The notes: generated by a model not told the origin, from the letters alone. A DNA stretch of 56,219 nucleotides from Alphaproteobacteria bacterium (GCA_030425145.1 JAUHVK010000029.1:1-56219); one strand, 5' to 3'. Counted from the first letter of the stretch, positions 1-9,190 are shown. Program-made: numbers and translations.

Positions 1-477
1 ATCAAATCCTATCCCGACCATGATGGTGTGACCGAACAGATCGCCAAGATGCAGATGACCGATCAGGTCGAGATCAGCGATCCTTGGGGCGCTATCGAAG
101 ACAAAGGCCCCGGTGTGTTCATCGCCGGTGGGGCAGGGGTGACGCCGTTCATCGCGGTACTGAAACGCCGTCTGCAAACCCATGGCACGCTTGAGGATTG
201 CCACCTCGTCTTTTCGAACAAGACGGAAAAGGACATCATCCTGCGCGATACCTTCGTTTCGATGCGCGGTCTGAACTGTCACTTCGTCGTCACCGACGAC
301 CCCGACAGCGAGTTTTCCCGCGACCGGATCGACAAGGATTATCTCGCGCCGATCGTCGCGCAAACCGACGGACCGATCTACATCTGCGGTCCTGAGCCGA
401 TGATCGATGACATGACCAAAGCGGTCAAAGCGCTGGATGTGTCCGAAGACCGCATCGTGACTGAAGACCTCGACTGA
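1..477 (+). CDS. FNR-type flavodoxin/ferredoxin reductase, C-terminal part (5' truncated by window edge)
   Basis: The reading frame is open from base 1, so the gene begins upstream of the window. The visible 158 residues form the NAD(P)-binding half of a ferredoxin-NADP reductase fold. A glycine-rich nucleotide loop (GPGVFIAGGAGVTPF, residues about 36-50) is followed near the C-terminus by the CGPEPMIDDM motif, typical of oxygenase or flavohaemoprotein-like reductases. No C-terminal plant-type 2Fe-2S cluster follows, so this is the two-domain (FAD plus NAD) form rather than a phenol-hydroxylase type reductase. It would pass electrons between NAD(P)H and a flavodoxin, ferredoxin or oxygenase partner that cannot be identified here. 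The family is clear; the substrate is not. Confidence 0.8.
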   Translation: MKSYPDHDGVTEQIAKMQMTDQVEISDPWGAIEDKGPGVFIAGGAGVTPFIAVLKRRLQTHGTLEDCHLVFSNKTEKDIILRDTFVSMRGLNCHFVVTDDPDSEFSRDRIDKDYLAPIVAQTDGPIYICGPEPMIDDMTKAVKALDVSEDRIVTEDLD

Positions 478-478
478 C

Positions 479-500
479 AAGGCGCCCTGCGGGACGCCTT
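479..500 (+). terminator. possible terminator or mRNA-end hairpin after the reductase gene
   Basis: AAGGCG at 479-484 pairs with CGCCTT at 495-500, with an inner CCC/GGG extension and one bulged base. It lies directly after the stop codon. There is no good T-run, so it may be a processing or stability hairpin rather than an intrinsic terminator. Confidence 0.3.
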
Positions 501-551
501 TGGCCAGTCGGTATCACCCGTGAAAACGCGCCCGCCTCTAACTGACGCGGC

Positions 552-1418
552 CTAGAACCACTGGCCCGATTCCATCAACCCGAGATCCAGCAATTGCCGG
601 GAGTGCCATTCAAACGGCACTGAATTGTGCCAGCGGAAGGTTTCGATCTCGTAAGCGGAGCCGGGATTGCGTTTCAACGCTTTAGCGGTGCGAAACGTCG
701 CCACGGCTGCCGTCAGATTGTGGTGCCATGGGCAGGCATAGGTGTTGTATTCTTCGTCGTTGAATGTGTGATCCGGGCGCAGTTCCAAACCCGGTTTGGT
801 GCGGAACAGCGCGATCCGGTCAATCTTGCGCCGCTCCTGCGGAACATGCTCCTCGTACCGCCAGCGCAGCCCGCCATAGAAATCGAGCTGACGTTCCTTG
901 GGATAATCCGACCCAGGGGCGTTGCGCCCCAAAGCGTAATAGCCCGACCTGTCTATATAGGCGTTGTCGATATCCACCGCGTTTGGATGCGCATCCAGAT
1001 CGCCTGCATAAAGGTCGATCGCATAGCACAGCATGGCATCGCGGCGTTCTTCGGTGTGGAAGGCCAGCATCTCTCCGACGGTGCGGGTCTCGCAGAAGGG
1101 AAAGAACAGGTATTCCGCGTTGTAGCAGACATACATCCAGATTTCCGGTGCCCTCGCGATGACAGCATTGATGATCTCTTCGCGATTGCCCTTGCGGACA
1201 ATTTCGGCATCCACACGGATTACCTTGTCGGCAATATCCTGCGCCAGATCGAATTCCGACGGCATGAACAGAATGTTCGATTTGAATCCAAGGTGCAGAT
1301 TGTGCCGAACCGTGGTGTCGATTTCGACATCATCTTCGACAAAAACCAATGCAACCGGTCCCTTGGCCAGGGATTCGGGGGATTGTGTTAGAAACTCTGT
1401 GACGCCTGCGAAACGCAT
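552..1418 (-). CDS. conserved hypothetical protein, possibly glycosyltransferase family 2-like
   Basis: A 288-residue soluble protein without signal peptide or membrane segment. I chose the start at 1418 (MRFAGV) because AGAGG lies 7 bases upstream; an in-frame ATG at 1469 has no ribosome site and would abut the divergent miaB region. The N-terminal half has the feel of a GT2-like Rossmann fold (a VALVFVEDDVEIDTTVRHN segment followed by helix and strand alternation), a pattern of roseobacter proteins annotated as glycosyltransferase family 2. The C-terminal half is rich in Trp, Tyr and His. I see no unambiguous catalytic motif, so the function stays open. It points away from miaB and towards the reductase gene, so it is probably a single transcription unit. 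Confidence 0.6.
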   Translation of the reverse strand: MRFAGVTEFLTQSPESLAKGPVALVFVEDDVEIDTTVRHNLHLGFKSNILFMPSEFDLAQDIADKVIRVDAEIVRKGNREEIINAVIARAPEIWMYVCYNAEYLFFPFCETRTVGEMLAFHTEERRDAMLCYAIDLYAGDLDAHPNAVDIDNAYIDRSGYYALGRNAPGSDYPKERQLDFYGGLRWRYEEHVPQERRKIDRIALFRTKPGLELRPDHTFNDEEYNTYACPWHHNLTAAVATFRTAKALKRNPGSAYEIETFRWHNSVPFEWHSRQLLDLGLMESGQWF

Positions 1419-1531
1419 GAGGGGACCTCTGCGGAAGTTTTGCACAGAGTCGATGAAAATTCCGTGCATTGCAAGACAGGGGTGACATGCGGTATCGGCA
1501 CGCCCTGAACCTTGCCCCGGAGGATTGGCCC

Positions 1532-2854
1532 ATGTCCGAACCGAAGAAGCTATTTATCAAGACCTATGGCTGTCAGATGAACGTCTATGACAGCGAACGC
1601 ATGGCCGAAGCGCTGGGCGGGCAGGGCTATGTTGAAACGCAGACGCCCGAAGATGCGGACATGATCCTGCTCAACACCTGCCACATCCGGGAAAAGGCAG
1701 CGGAGAAGGTCTATTCCGAACTCGGCCGCTACAAGGGGCTGAAAGCCGAAAAGCCTGACCTCAAGATCGGCGTGGCAGGCTGTGTCGCGCAGGCCGAGGG
1801 CGAAGAGATCATGCGCCGTCAGCCGATGGTCGATCTGGTCGTCGGCCCACAAAGCTATCACCGCTTGCCCGAGTTGGAAGCCAAGGCGCGCAGTGGGGAA
1901 AAGGCGCTCGACACCGATTTCCCCGAAGAGGACAAGTTCGAGGTCCTCAAGAACCGCCCCAAGGCGAAACGTGGTCCGACCGCGTTCCTGACGGTGCAGG
2001 AAGGCTGCGACAAGTTCTGCGCCTTCTGCGTTGTGCCCTACACACGTGGCGCCGAAGTCAGCCGCCCCGCCGCCCGCATCCTGACCGAGGCGCGTGATCT
2101 GGTGGAGCGCGGCGTGCGCGAGATCACGCTCTTGGGCCAGAACGTGAACGCCTATCACGGCGCGGGTGAGGGTGGTGACTGGTCGCTCGCCCGCCTGATC
2201 TGGGCGCTGAATGACATCGACGGGCTTGAGCGTATCCGCTTCACCACCAGCCATCCCAACGACATGACGGACGACTTGATCGAGGCGCATGGCAGCTGCC
2301 CGAAGCTGATGCCCTATCTTCACCTGCCCGTGCAGTCCGGCTCGGACCGCATTCTCAAGCGGATGAACCGCCAGCACACGGCGGAAAGCTACCTCGCGAT
2401 CATCGAAAAACTGCGCGCCGCGCGTCCTGACTTGCTGCTGTCGGGCGATTTCATCGTCGGCTTCCCGGAAGAAAGCGAAGAGGATTTCCAAGCCACGCTC
2501 GATATCATCCGCGCGTCGAACTACGGCTACGCCTACAGCTTCAAATACTCGACCCGCCCGGGCACCCCTGCGGCGGAACGCGACCAACTGCCCGAAGACG
2601 TCAAGGACGACCGCCTGCAACGGCTGCAAGCCCTGATCACCGAGCAGCAGAAAGCGGCTCAGGACGCGATGGTTGGCAAGGAAGTCGGCGTGCTCTTCGA
2701 AAAGCCGGGTCGCCTGCCGGGGCAGATGGTGGGCAAGTCCGATCACCTTCATGCTGTGCATGTCGAAGCGGATGGGCTCGCCCCCGGTGACCTGCGACGC
2801 GTGAAAATCATCGACTCCGGGCGCAACTCGCTTAAGGGCACGTTGGTGAAATGA
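1532..2854 (+). CDS. miaB: tRNA-2-methylthio-N6-dimethylallyladenosine synthase MiaB
   Basis: A 440-residue methylthiotransferase that adds the 2-methylthio group to i6A37 of tRNAs reading UNN codons. The N-terminal UPF0004 domain has its three cluster cysteines at about C14 (YGCQMN), C50 (NTCHIRE) and C84 (AGCVAQ). The radical-SAM cluster motif CxxxCxxC is at C159, C163 and C166 ([10 protein letters not shown]), and a C-terminal TRAM domain ends the protein. Length is normal for MiaB. I placed the start at 1532, nine bases after a GGAGG, rather than at the upstream in-frame ATG at 1469, which would add 21 untypical residues. In Rhodobacterales miaB typically heads the phoH-ybeY-corC-lnt cluster, as seen here. 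Confidence 0.95.
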   Translation: MSEPKKLFIKTYGCQMNVYDSERMAEALGGQGYVETQTPEDADMILLNTCHIREKAAEKVYSELGRYKGLKAEKPDLKIGVAGCVAQAEGEEIMRRQPMVDLVVGPQSYHRLPELEAKARSGEKALDTDFPEEDKFEVLKNRPKAKRGPTAFLTVQEGCDKFCAFCVVPYTRGAEVSRPAARILTEARDLVERGVREITLLGQNVNAYHGAGEGGDWSLARLIWALNDIDGLERIRFTTSHPNDMTDDLIEAHGSCPKLMPYLHLPVQSGSDRILKRMNRQHTAESYLAIIEKLRAARPDLLLSGDFIVGFPEESEEDFQATLDIIRASNYGYAYSFKYSTRPGTPAAERDQLPEDVKDDRLQRLQALITEQQKAAQDAMVGKEVGVLFEKPGRLPGQMVGKSDHLHAVHVEADGLAPGDLRRVKIIDSGRNSLKGTLVK

Positions 2855-2983
2855 CACATCATCTGCCGCCGATCCCCGAGATATAGAGTTCCCTCTTTCC
2901 AGCCCCGCAATCTTTGGTAGTATCAGCTTGAATAGGGCGGTCTGTTTGCAGATGGGGCGTCAACACTGCCGAAGGATGCGTGA

Positions 2984-3514
2984 ATGTTGGGACGTTTGTC
3001 CGCGATTGTGCTGAGTGCCGCGCTTGCCGCGCCACAGCTTGCGTCGGCCCAACAAAGCGAGACATTCATCCCCGGCATCTGGATCGACCCTGACGGCTGT
3101 GAACACTGGGTGATGGACGATGGCGTCGAAGGCTTCATGAGTCCACATCTGCGCCGAAACGGCACACCCGTCTGCCACAAGGTCAGCCGCTGCGCGATTG
3201 TACCCACCGACACGATGTTTGCCACCGGAAGCGCTGCGATTGCTACGGGTGGAGTGGACAGCCTGCGTACATTCTTCGCCTCCAACACTGCCAACGGCTT
3301 TGTCATCGAAGGCCATACCGACAGCCGCGCGTCCGAAGCGTCGAACATCGCGCTCAGCGAACGGCGCGCCCAAGCGGTAGCGCAGGTTGCCCAGCAAGCC
3401 GGGGCACGCATCTACTCGGTGCGCGGTTTTGGCGAAAGCCGCCCAGTGGCGACCAACACAACCGCCGCCGGAATGGCCCAGAACCGCCGGGTGGAAATCC
3501 TGTGCCTGCGCTGA
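2984..3514 (+). CDS. OmpA-family periplasmic protein with an N-terminal Cys/Trp domain
   Basis: A 176-residue exported protein. Residues 1-22 form a Sec signal peptide (cut after ASA-Q). Residues 31-64 form a compact domain starting GIWIDPDGCEHW and ending PVC, with two conserved cysteines. From about residue 75 an OmpA C-terminal peptidoglycan-binding domain follows, with the diagnostic EGHTDSRA motif and the terminal NRRVEI signature. It should anchor in the periplasm to peptidoglycan. The GAAGGA ribosome site lies 7 bases before ATG. The next gene, 12 bases downstream, encodes a lipoprotein carrying the same Cys/Trp domain, so the two are probably co-transcribed partners. What the Cys/Trp domain binds is unknown to me. 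Confidence 0.85.
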   Translation: MLGRLSAIVLSAALAAPQLASAQQSETFIPGIWIDPDGCEHWVMDDGVEGFMSPHLRRNGTPVCHKVSRCAIVPTDTMFATGSAAIATGGVDSLRTFFASNTANGFVIEGHTDSRASEASNIALSERRAQAVAQVAQQAGARIYSVRGFGESRPVATNTTAAGMAQNRRVEILCLR

Positions 3515-3525
3515 GGAGACCCGCC

Positions 3526-3822
3526 ATGATCCGAGCTCTTCCCCTTGTTGGACTGGTCGCCCTGCTGGCCGGTTGCGAAAACGTCGGCGACAACAAGAGT
3601 ATCGACCGTGGCCTCGACACCAAACCGCTCAGCCAATTGCAGGCGGGTATCTGGATTGATCCCAATGGCTGCGATCACTGGATCATCGACGACGGGGTGG
3701 AAGGCTACCTGTCCCCCCGGCTCGATCCAAACGGCCGCCCGGTCTGTTCCGGCACCGGAAATGAACGGAACACCGCCATCGGGAACTTCAAGGGCGGTTC
3801 GTCGTTCGGAGATGCATTGTGA
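3526..3822 (+). CDS. small lipoprotein sharing the Cys/Trp domain of its upstream neighbour
   Basis: A 98-residue lipoprotein with signal peptide MIRALPLVGLVALLAGC and lipobox LAGC, lipidated at Cys17. Residues 41-74 repeat the GIWIDPNGCDHW ... PVC domain of the OmpA-like neighbour with 24 of 34 positions identical by eye. GGAGA stands seven bases before ATG, so I did not use an upstream in-frame start at 3502, which overlaps the preceding stop. The protein lacks an OmpA domain, so the pair looks like one peptidoglycan-bound and one membrane-bound version of the same module. Asp at +2 is absent (Glu follows the Cys), which would favour outer-membrane sorting by the enterobacterial rule. Function unknown. 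Confidence 0.75.
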   Translation: MIRALPLVGLVALLAGCENVGDNKSIDRGLDTKPLSQLQAGIWIDPNGCDHWIIDDGVEGYLSPRLDPNGRPVCSGTGNERNTAIGNFKGGSSFGDAL

Positions 3823-3897
3823 GAGAAAGGGTGACCGCTTGCACTGCGTGAAGGAACTTGACACCCTGTTCTCGACACCCCTGCACCGGAGACCCGC

Positions 3898-4875
3898 GTG
3901 ACCACAGACACCTTGTCAGAAGCGCTTGTAGAATTCCCCGATAACCGTTTGCTCATCGACCTTTGCGGCGAATACGACCGCAACCTCACTGAAATCGAAA
4001 CCCGGCTTGGCGTGCAGATCCTGCGCCGGGGGAATCAGTTGGCCATTCATGGCGAACCCGATGCTCAGTCCGAGGCGCGCGATGTGCTGATGGCGCTTTA
4101 CCAGAGGCTCGAACAGGGGCGCAGCGTGTCACCCGGTGACATTGACCGCGAATTCCGCATGGCGCCTGACGATATCGGCCCGGATGCTCAGATCGAGATG
4201 TTCGAGGGTGGCCCGGTCGAAATCAAGACCCGCAAGAAGCTGGTCGAACCGCGCACCGATGCGCAGAAAGCCTATGTTCGGTCACTGTTCGAAAACGAAC
4301 TGGCCTTCGGCATCGGTCCCGCAGGCACCGGCAAAACCTATCTGGCCGTTGCTGTTGGCGTGAACATGTTCATCACGGGGCAAGTCGACAAGATCATCCT
4401 CAGCCGCCCCGCGGTCGAAGCGGGCGAAAAGCTTGGCTACCTGCCCGGCGACATGAAGGACAAGGTCGATCCCTACATGCAGCCGCTCTACGACGCGCTG
4501 AATGACTTTCTGCCAGGCAAACAACTGGCCCGCATGATTGAGGAAAAGACTGTCGAGATCGCACCGCTGGCCTTCATGCGCGGGCGTACGCTCTCCAATG
4601 CCTTTGTTGTGCTCGACGAGGCGCAGAACGCTACGTCGATGCAGATGAAGATGTTCCTGACGCGCCTTGGCGAAGGCTCGCGCATGGTCATCACTGGTGA
4701 CCGCACCCAGATCGACCTGCCGCGCGGTGTGGCTTCGGGTTTGGCGGATGCAGAGCGGCTTCTGAAAACCATCCCCAAGATCAGCTTCAACTATTTCACA
4801 TCGAAAGACGTTGTGCGCCACCCGCTTGTGGCCGCGATCATCGAGGCGTACGAGAAGGACGCGGAAACGCCCTGA
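3898..4875 (+). CDS. PhoH family protein (ATPase, probable RNA-associated)
   Basis: A 325-residue PhoH-like P-loop ATPase. Walker A is GPAGTGKT at residues 140-147 and Walker B VVLDEAQ at 237-243. The short N-terminal region (residues 20-75) looks like the KH-like leader seen in many PhoH proteins. The start is GTG at 3898, preceded by CGGAGA at good spacing. PhoH next to ybeY is a classic pairing in bacteria, and the protein is thought to act with YbeY in RNA metabolism, although its exact activity is unsettled. Downstream genes run in the same direction (ybeY, corC, lnt), giving a conserved operon. Confidence 0.92.
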   Translation: MTTDTLSEALVEFPDNRLLIDLCGEYDRNLTEIETRLGVQILRRGNQLAIHGEPDAQSEARDVLMALYQRLEQGRSVSPGDIDREFRMAPDDIGPDAQIEMFEGGPVEIKTRKKLVEPRTDAQKAYVRSLFENELAFGIGPAGTGKTYLAVAVGVNMFITGQVDKIILSRPAVEAGEKLGYLPGDMKDKVDPYMQPLYDALNDFLPGKQLARMIEEKTVEIAPLAFMRGRTLSNAFVVLDEAQNATSMQMKMFLTRLGEGSRMVITGDRTQIDLPRGVASGLADAERLLKTIPKISFNYFTSKDVVRHPLVAAIIEAYEKDAETP

Positions 4876-4968
4876 TCTTCATTTTTCCGGATAAACTCCG
4901 GGGGTCGTCCATGTCGGGCCATTGGCGCAGGCACAATGGACGGTGGGCATGCCCCCAATCGGATTGCC

Positions 4969-5478
4969 ATGACCACATTGACTGACATCGTGTTCGAAGA
5001 CCCCCGCTGGGAAGAGGTGGGGCTTGAGGCGCTGGCTGAAAACGTCGCCGTCAATGCGATGGAGTATCTTGGTTTTCCAGTCGACGGATACGAGATTGCC
5101 GTCCTTGCTTGCGATGACGCACGGATCGCCGACCTGAACGCCGAGTTCCGCGACAAGCCGACGCCCACCAATGTGCTGAGCTGGCCAAGCTATGATCTTG
5201 CGCCCGACGAGGACGGCACAACACCCGATGCGCCACCGCCGCCGGACCCGATGATGGGTGAAAGCCTGGGTGACATCGCCATCGCCTACGACACCTGCCT
5301 CAAAGAGGCCGAAGCCGCCGGCAAAACTTTGCGCGATCACACGACGCATCTGATTGTTCATGGCGTGTTACATCTTCTGGGGTATGATCATGTTCGTGAC
5401 CGCGATGCCACGCTGATGGAAGGGTTGGAATCCCGGATACTTGGCAAAATGGGTATCGCGGACCCATATAAGTGGTAA
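4969..5478 (+). CDS. ybeY: endoribonuclease YbeY (16S rRNA maturation)
   Basis: A 169-residue single-strand-specific metalloendoribonuclease needed for 16S rRNA 3' maturation and ribosome quality control. The zinc-binding signature HGVLHLLGYDH is at residues 131-141, with ligands H131, H135 and H141. Upstream lies the family RxxxxPTNVLSWP segment around residues 61-73. An acidic, proline-rich insertion (residues about 77-96) lies between strands, as is common in alphaproteobacterial YbeY. The start is uncertain: ATG 4969 gives a normal N-terminus (TTLTDIVFEDPRW); an in-frame ATG at 4936 would add 11 residues. Neither has a strong ribosome site. Confidence 0.93.
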   Translation: MTTLTDIVFEDPRWEEVGLEALAENVAVNAMEYLGFPVDGYEIAVLACDDARIADLNAEFRDKPTPTNVLSWPSYDLAPDEDGTTPDAPPPPDPMMGESLGDIAIAYDTCLKEAEAAGKTLRDHTTHLIVHGVLHLLGYDHVRDRDATLMEGLESRILGKMGIADPYKW

Positions 5479-5512
5479 TCGGGCCGTTTGGCCTTCACTG
5501 GAACAGGAAAAA

Positions 5513-6457
5513 ATGGGCGATAACGACGACTCGTCTAACGCAGCGCAGAGCGCGCGTGAGATGACTGAAATACAGACTGAACGTGGCATTCTTCCACGTT
5601 TGCGCGACTGGATGCGCGGCTCAACTCAAGATGCCGACTCAGAACCGTCGCCCGAGGGCACCCGGTCCATGTCTCCGATTGATGGAATGATGAACCTGCG
5701 CCGGATGCGCGTCGAGGACGTGGCTGTGCCGCGCGCCGACATCGTGTCGGTTCAGGATACGATCACCAAAGCCGAACTGGTTGATGTGTTCCGCGAAAGC
5801 GGACTGACCCGTTTGCCGGTCTACAACGGCACGCTCGACACCCCTGTCGGCATGGCGCACCTCAAGGACCTCGCACTCAAATACGGGTTCAACGGCAAGA
5901 CCAGCGATTTCGATCTCAAGCAGATGCTGCGGCCACTGCTCTTTGTGCCGCCGTCGATGCCGATTGGCGTTCTTCTGGCCAAGATGCAAACCGAACGCCG
6001 CCATATGGCGCTGGTGATAGACGAATATGGCGGGGTCGACGGACTTGTGACCATCGAAGACCTGATCGAACAGGTGATTGGTGAGATCGAGGACGAGCAC
6101 GATCTTGACGAAGGCACCAACTTCTCGCGGGAAAAGCCGGGGGTCTACATGGCCTTTGCCCGTACCCCGCTGGAAGAGTTCGAAGCCGAGATTGGTCTCA
6201 ACCTGACCGATCACGACGACATTGACGGCGAAGAGATCGACACTCTGGGCGGGCTTGTATTCATGCTGGCCGGGCATGTGCCTGCGCGCGGCGAGGTGGT
6301 GCCTCACCCCGAAGGACCGGAGTTCGAGGTGATCGACGCGGACCCGCGCCGTATCAAACGGATGCGCGTGCGCCTTAAGGCGTCGGCCGCAGGGGATGCG
6401 GCCCGCGCCCGAGAAGCGGCAGCAGAAGCCGCCAAAGCCTCCGCGCATTCCGCCTGA
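5513..6457 (+). CDS. CorC/TlyC-type CBS-domain protein (hemolysin C family)
   Basis: A 314-residue cytosolic CBS-pair protein. Two CBS domains occupy about residues 60-190 (MRVEDVAVPRADIV starts the first; MALVIDEYGGVDGLVTIEDLIEQVIGEIEDE closes the second). A C-terminal CorC_HlyC domain spans about 215-295. There is no DUF21 membrane domain, so it is the short CorC/YbeX form implicated in magnesium/cobalt handling and, by its ybeY neighbourhood, in ribosome-related stress. The start at 5513 follows CAGGAAAA; an in-frame start at 5441 would overlap ybeY. The stop is four bases before lnt, which suggests translational coupling. Confidence 0.9.
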   Translation: MGDNDDSSNAAQSAREMTEIQTERGILPRLRDWMRGSTQDADSEPSPEGTRSMSPIDGMMNLRRMRVEDVAVPRADIVSVQDTITKAELVDVFRESGLTRLPVYNGTLDTPVGMAHLKDLALKYGFNGKTSDFDLKQMLRPLLFVPPSMPIGVLLAKMQTERRHMALVIDEYGGVDGLVTIEDLIEQVIGEIEDEHDLDEGTNFSREKPGVYMAFARTPLEEFEAEIGLNLTDHDDIDGEEIDTLGGLVFMLAGHVPARGEVVPHPEGPEFEVIDADPRRIKRMRVRLKASAAGDAARAREAAAEAAKASAHSA

Positions 6458-6461
6458 CGTG

Positions 6462-7934
6462 ATGCCCGTTTCCCGTCGCCTCGGCGCGCTCGCTCTCGGG
6501 GCCGCTTTTGCATTGGGGCAGGCGCCTTTCGATTTTTGGTGGATCGCGGTGCCGGCCTTGGTCGGCATCCTGTTCCTGACAGGGTTCGATAAATCCGCGC
6601 GGTCGGCAGGCTGGTCGGGATGGCTCTTTGGCACCGGCTACTTTGCCGTGTCGATGCATTGGATTGTCGAACCCTTTGCCATCGATCCGACCGTGACATG
6701 GATGGCCCCGTTCGCTTTGGTCGGTTTGGCCGCAGGGCTTGCCTTGCTCTGGGGCGCGGCATTTTGGGCGGGGCGCCGTCTGCACACGGGGCCATTCGCC
6801 ATCGCGGTCTGTTGGGCCGCTATTGAACTGGCGCGGGCCTATATCCTGACCGGGTTTCCCTGGGGTCTTGCCGGCTATGTCTGGGCAACCACGCCTGTTG
6901 CGCAATGGCATTCCGTCATTGGCCCGCATGGGGTGACACTGATCACTCTGCTCCTTGCTGCAACTTTGTCTACGGCGCGACGGATGAATGCCATTGTCGG
7001 TATCGCCGGACTCGTCGCGCTTTGGGGTGGTGGGGTCGTGCTTACCCCGACCGTACACGCGGTTACGGATGCGCCGATCGTCCGCCTGATCCAGCCCAAC
7101 GCACCGCAGCACCAGAAATGGGACCGCGATTTCATTCCCTTGTTCTTCAACCGCCAGGTGGACTTCACCGCTCAGCTTCCGAAGCCCGACCTGATCGTCT
7201 GGTCGGAAACGGCGGTACCGAGCCTGCTCGACAATGCCGGACCCGCCCTTGAGGTCATCGCGGATGCTGCTGCCGGGACGCCGTTGGTTCTGGGGATTCA
7301 GCGCGAAGAGGACGGGCGCTATTACAATTCGCTCATCACGCTGGACAGCGCCGGTCAGGTGGCTGACCTTTATGACAAGCACCACCTCGTGCCCTTTGGC
7401 GAATACATGCCCGTCGCGTCGTTCTTTGCGCGGTTCAATATCCTCGGCCTCGCCACTCGCGCCGAAGCCGGGTATTCCTCCGGCCCCGGGCCTACGCTGA
7501 TTGACCTCGGTCCCTTGGGCACCGCTCTGCCGCTCATTTGTTACGAAGCCGTATTCCCGCAGGATGTGAACGGCGCACCGACACGCCCCGCGATGCTCCT
7601 GCAGATCACCAACGATGCGTGGTTCGGCATCAATGCCGGTCCGCAGCAACATCTCGCCCAAGCCCGCCTGCGTGCCATCGAACAGCGGCTGCCGATGATC
7701 CGCGTCGCCAATACCGGGATTTCCGCCATGATCGACCCGGCGGGCGCCATCGTGGATTCAATTCCACTGGGCCGCGCTGGTTTCCTCGACGTGCCGTTGC
7801 CCCCGGCATTAAACCCGAGCCTTTACAGCCGCACTGGGGATTGGCTCGCGTTGTGCGCACTGATCGTGCTATTTGCGGCGCTGTTGGCCTGGAAACGGCG
7901 CAATCCCATTGACCCGGAGCAACGGCAGGCGTAA
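6462..7934 (+). CDS. lnt: apolipoprotein N-acyltransferase Lnt
   Basis: A 490-residue inner-membrane enzyme that adds the third acyl chain to the N-terminal Cys of lipoproteins. The N-terminal half (about 1-195) contains several hydrophobic membrane segments. The C-terminal half is a carbon-nitrogen hydrolase domain with the catalytic triad visible: Glu249 in WSETAVP, Lys306 in YDKHHLVPFGEYMP and Cys360 in PLICYEAVFP. A final membrane helix lies around 470-482. The start at ATG 6462 lies four bases after the corC stop; an upstream in-frame ATG at 6396 would overlap corC by 62 bases. Its substrates may include the several lipoproteins encoded in this window. Confidence 0.94.
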   Translation: MPVSRRLGALALGAAFALGQAPFDFWWIAVPALVGILFLTGFDKSARSAGWSGWLFGTGYFAVSMHWIVEPFAIDPTVTWMAPFALVGLAAGLALLWGAAFWAGRRLHTGPFAIAVCWAAIELARAYILTGFPWGLAGYVWATTPVAQWHSVIGPHGVTLITLLLAATLSTARRMNAIVGIAGLVALWGGGVVLTPTVHAVTDAPIVRLIQPNAPQHQKWDRDFIPLFFNRQVDFTAQLPKPDLIVWSETAVPSLLDNAGPALEVIADAAAGTPLVLGIQREEDGRYYNSLITLDSAGQVADLYDKHHLVPFGEYMPVASFFARFNILGLATRAEAGYSSGPGPTLIDLGPLGTALPLICYEAVFPQDVNGAPTRPAMLLQITNDAWFGINAGPQQHLAQARLRAIEQRLPMIRVANTGISAMIDPAGAIVDSIPLGRAGFLDVPLPPALNPSLYSRTGDWLALCALIVLFAALLAWKRRNPIDPEQRQA

Positions 7935-7937
7935 CGC
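7909..7937 (+). promoter_or_regulatory. candidate sigma-70-type promoter of metK inside the lnt 3' end
   Basis: TTGACC (7909-7914) and TAACGC (7932-7937) are separated by 17 bases. The -35 box is good and the -10 box poor, as is common in this group. Transcription would start near 7944, just before the riboswitch stem at 7951, which supports the assignment. Confidence 0.4.
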
Positions 7938-7950
7938 AAATTAATCATTC

Positions 7951-7997
7951 CCGTCACAACGGCTTCCTGACGTGACGGCAGACCCTAATGGAGCACC
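7951..7997 (+). promoter_or_regulatory. SAM/SAH riboswitch controlling metK translation
   Basis: A seven-base-pair stem is perfect: CCGTCAC (7951-7957) with GTGACGG (7972-7978). The loop between them carries the conserved AACGGCTTCCTGA. GCTTC (7962-7966) can pair with GGAGC (7990-7994) to make an H-type pseudoknot that buries the GGAG Shine-Dalgarno five bases before the metK ATG at 7999. This layout and the conserved loop match the small SAM/SAH riboswitch class known upstream of metK in Rhodobacterales. Ligand binding should hide the ribosome site and lower MetK when SAM is abundant. Identification is by motif and position from memory, not by covariance search. Confidence 0.88.
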
Positions 7998-7998
7998 T

Positions 7999-9180
7999 AT
8001 GTCCCGACAGAACTACATCTTCACCTCGGAATCCGTTTCCGAGGGCCACCCGGATAAGGTCTGTGACCGTATCTCGGACGCGATCCTAGACGCCTTTCTT
8101 TCCGAAGAACCCGAAGCGCGGGTCGCCTGCGAAACCTTTGCCACGACCAACCGCGTCGTGATCGGTGGCGAGGTGGGGCTGTCGGACCAGAACCGACTGG
8201 CCACTTACATGGAGCGTATCCCGGATATCGCCCGCGCCTGTATCAAGGATATCGGCTACGAGCAGGACGAATTCCACCACGCCACCTGCGAGATCACCAA
8301 TCTGCTGCACCAGCAATCCGCCCATATCGCGCAGGGCGTGAATGCCAGCGGCAACAAGGATGAAGGTGCAGGCGATCAGGGGATCATGTTTGGCTACGCC
8401 ACGAATGAAACAGATGCGCTGATGCCCGCGCCGATCCAGTTCAGTCATGCGATCCTGCGTCGACTGGCCGAGGTGCGCAAATCCGGTGCGGAGCCTTTGC
8501 TGCGTCCCGATGCGAAGTCGCAGATTTCCGTGCGCTATGAAAACGGCAAGCCGGTGGGCGTGACCTCCATCGTGCTCTCCACACAGCACGCGGACGAAAG
8601 CCAAAGCTCTGCCGACATCCGCGCGATTGTCGAACCCTATATCCGCGAAACGCTGCCCGAAGGCTGGATCACCGATGCCACCGAATGGTGGGTCAACCCG
8701 ACCGGCACTTTCGTGATCGGCGGCCCTGACGGCGACGCGGGCCTCACGGGCCGCAAGATCATCGTCGACACCTATGGCGGTGCGGCCCCACATGGTGGCG
8801 GCGCCTTCTCGGGCAAAGACCCGACCAAAGTGGACCGCTCCGCCGCCTATGCTGCACGCTATCTGGCGAAGAACGTCGTTGCGGCTGGCATGGCCGAACG
8901 CTGCACGATCCAGCTTTCCTACGCGATTGGCGTGTCCAAGCCGCTGTCGATCTATGCCGACACGCATGGCACCGGCGATCTTGACGCGGTTGCCATCGAA
9001 GCGGCCATCCCCAAGGTAATGGACCTCACTCCGCGCGGCATCCGCACGCATCTGCAACTGAACAAACCGATCTACGAACGCACGGCAGCGTACGGCCACT
9101 TCGGCCGCGCACCTGACGCGGACGGTGGGTTCAGCTGGGAACGCACCGATCTGGTGGACGCGCTAAAGGCGTCTGTCTAA
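7999..9180 (+). CDS. metK: S-adenosylmethionine synthase MetK
   Basis: A 393-residue methionine adenosyltransferase making SAM from methionine and ATP. Family signatures are present: [16 protein letters not shown] near residue 13, [12 protein letters not shown] in the middle and the glycine-rich [19 protein letters not shown] loop. The start is ATG 7999, directly downstream of the riboswitch Shine-Dalgarno; an in-frame GTG at 7972 lies inside the riboswitch stem and would be wrong. Length is typical of the alphaproteobacterial enzyme. The gene is followed at once by a strong intrinsic terminator, so metK forms its own transcription unit under SAM feedback. Confidence 0.97.
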   Translation: MSRQNYIFTSESVSEGHPDKVCDRISDAILDAFLSEEPEARVACETFATTNRVVIGGEVGLSDQNRLATYMERIPDIARACIKDIGYEQDEFHHATCEITNLLHQQSAHIAQGVNASGNKDEGAGDQGIMFGYATNETDALMPAPIQFSHAILRRLAEVRKSGAEPLLRPDAKSQISVRYENGKPVGVTSIVLSTQHADESQSSADIRAIVEPYIRETLPEGWITDATEWWVNPTGTFVIGGPDGDAGLTGRKIIVDTYGGAAPHGGGAFSGKDPTKVDRSAAYAARYLAKNVVAAGMAERCTIQLSYAIGVSKPLSIYADTHGTGDLDAVAIEAAIPKVMDLTPRGIRTHLQLNKPIYERTAAYGHFGRAPDADGGFSWERTDLVDALKASV

Positions 9181-9190
9181 GGCAACACAT

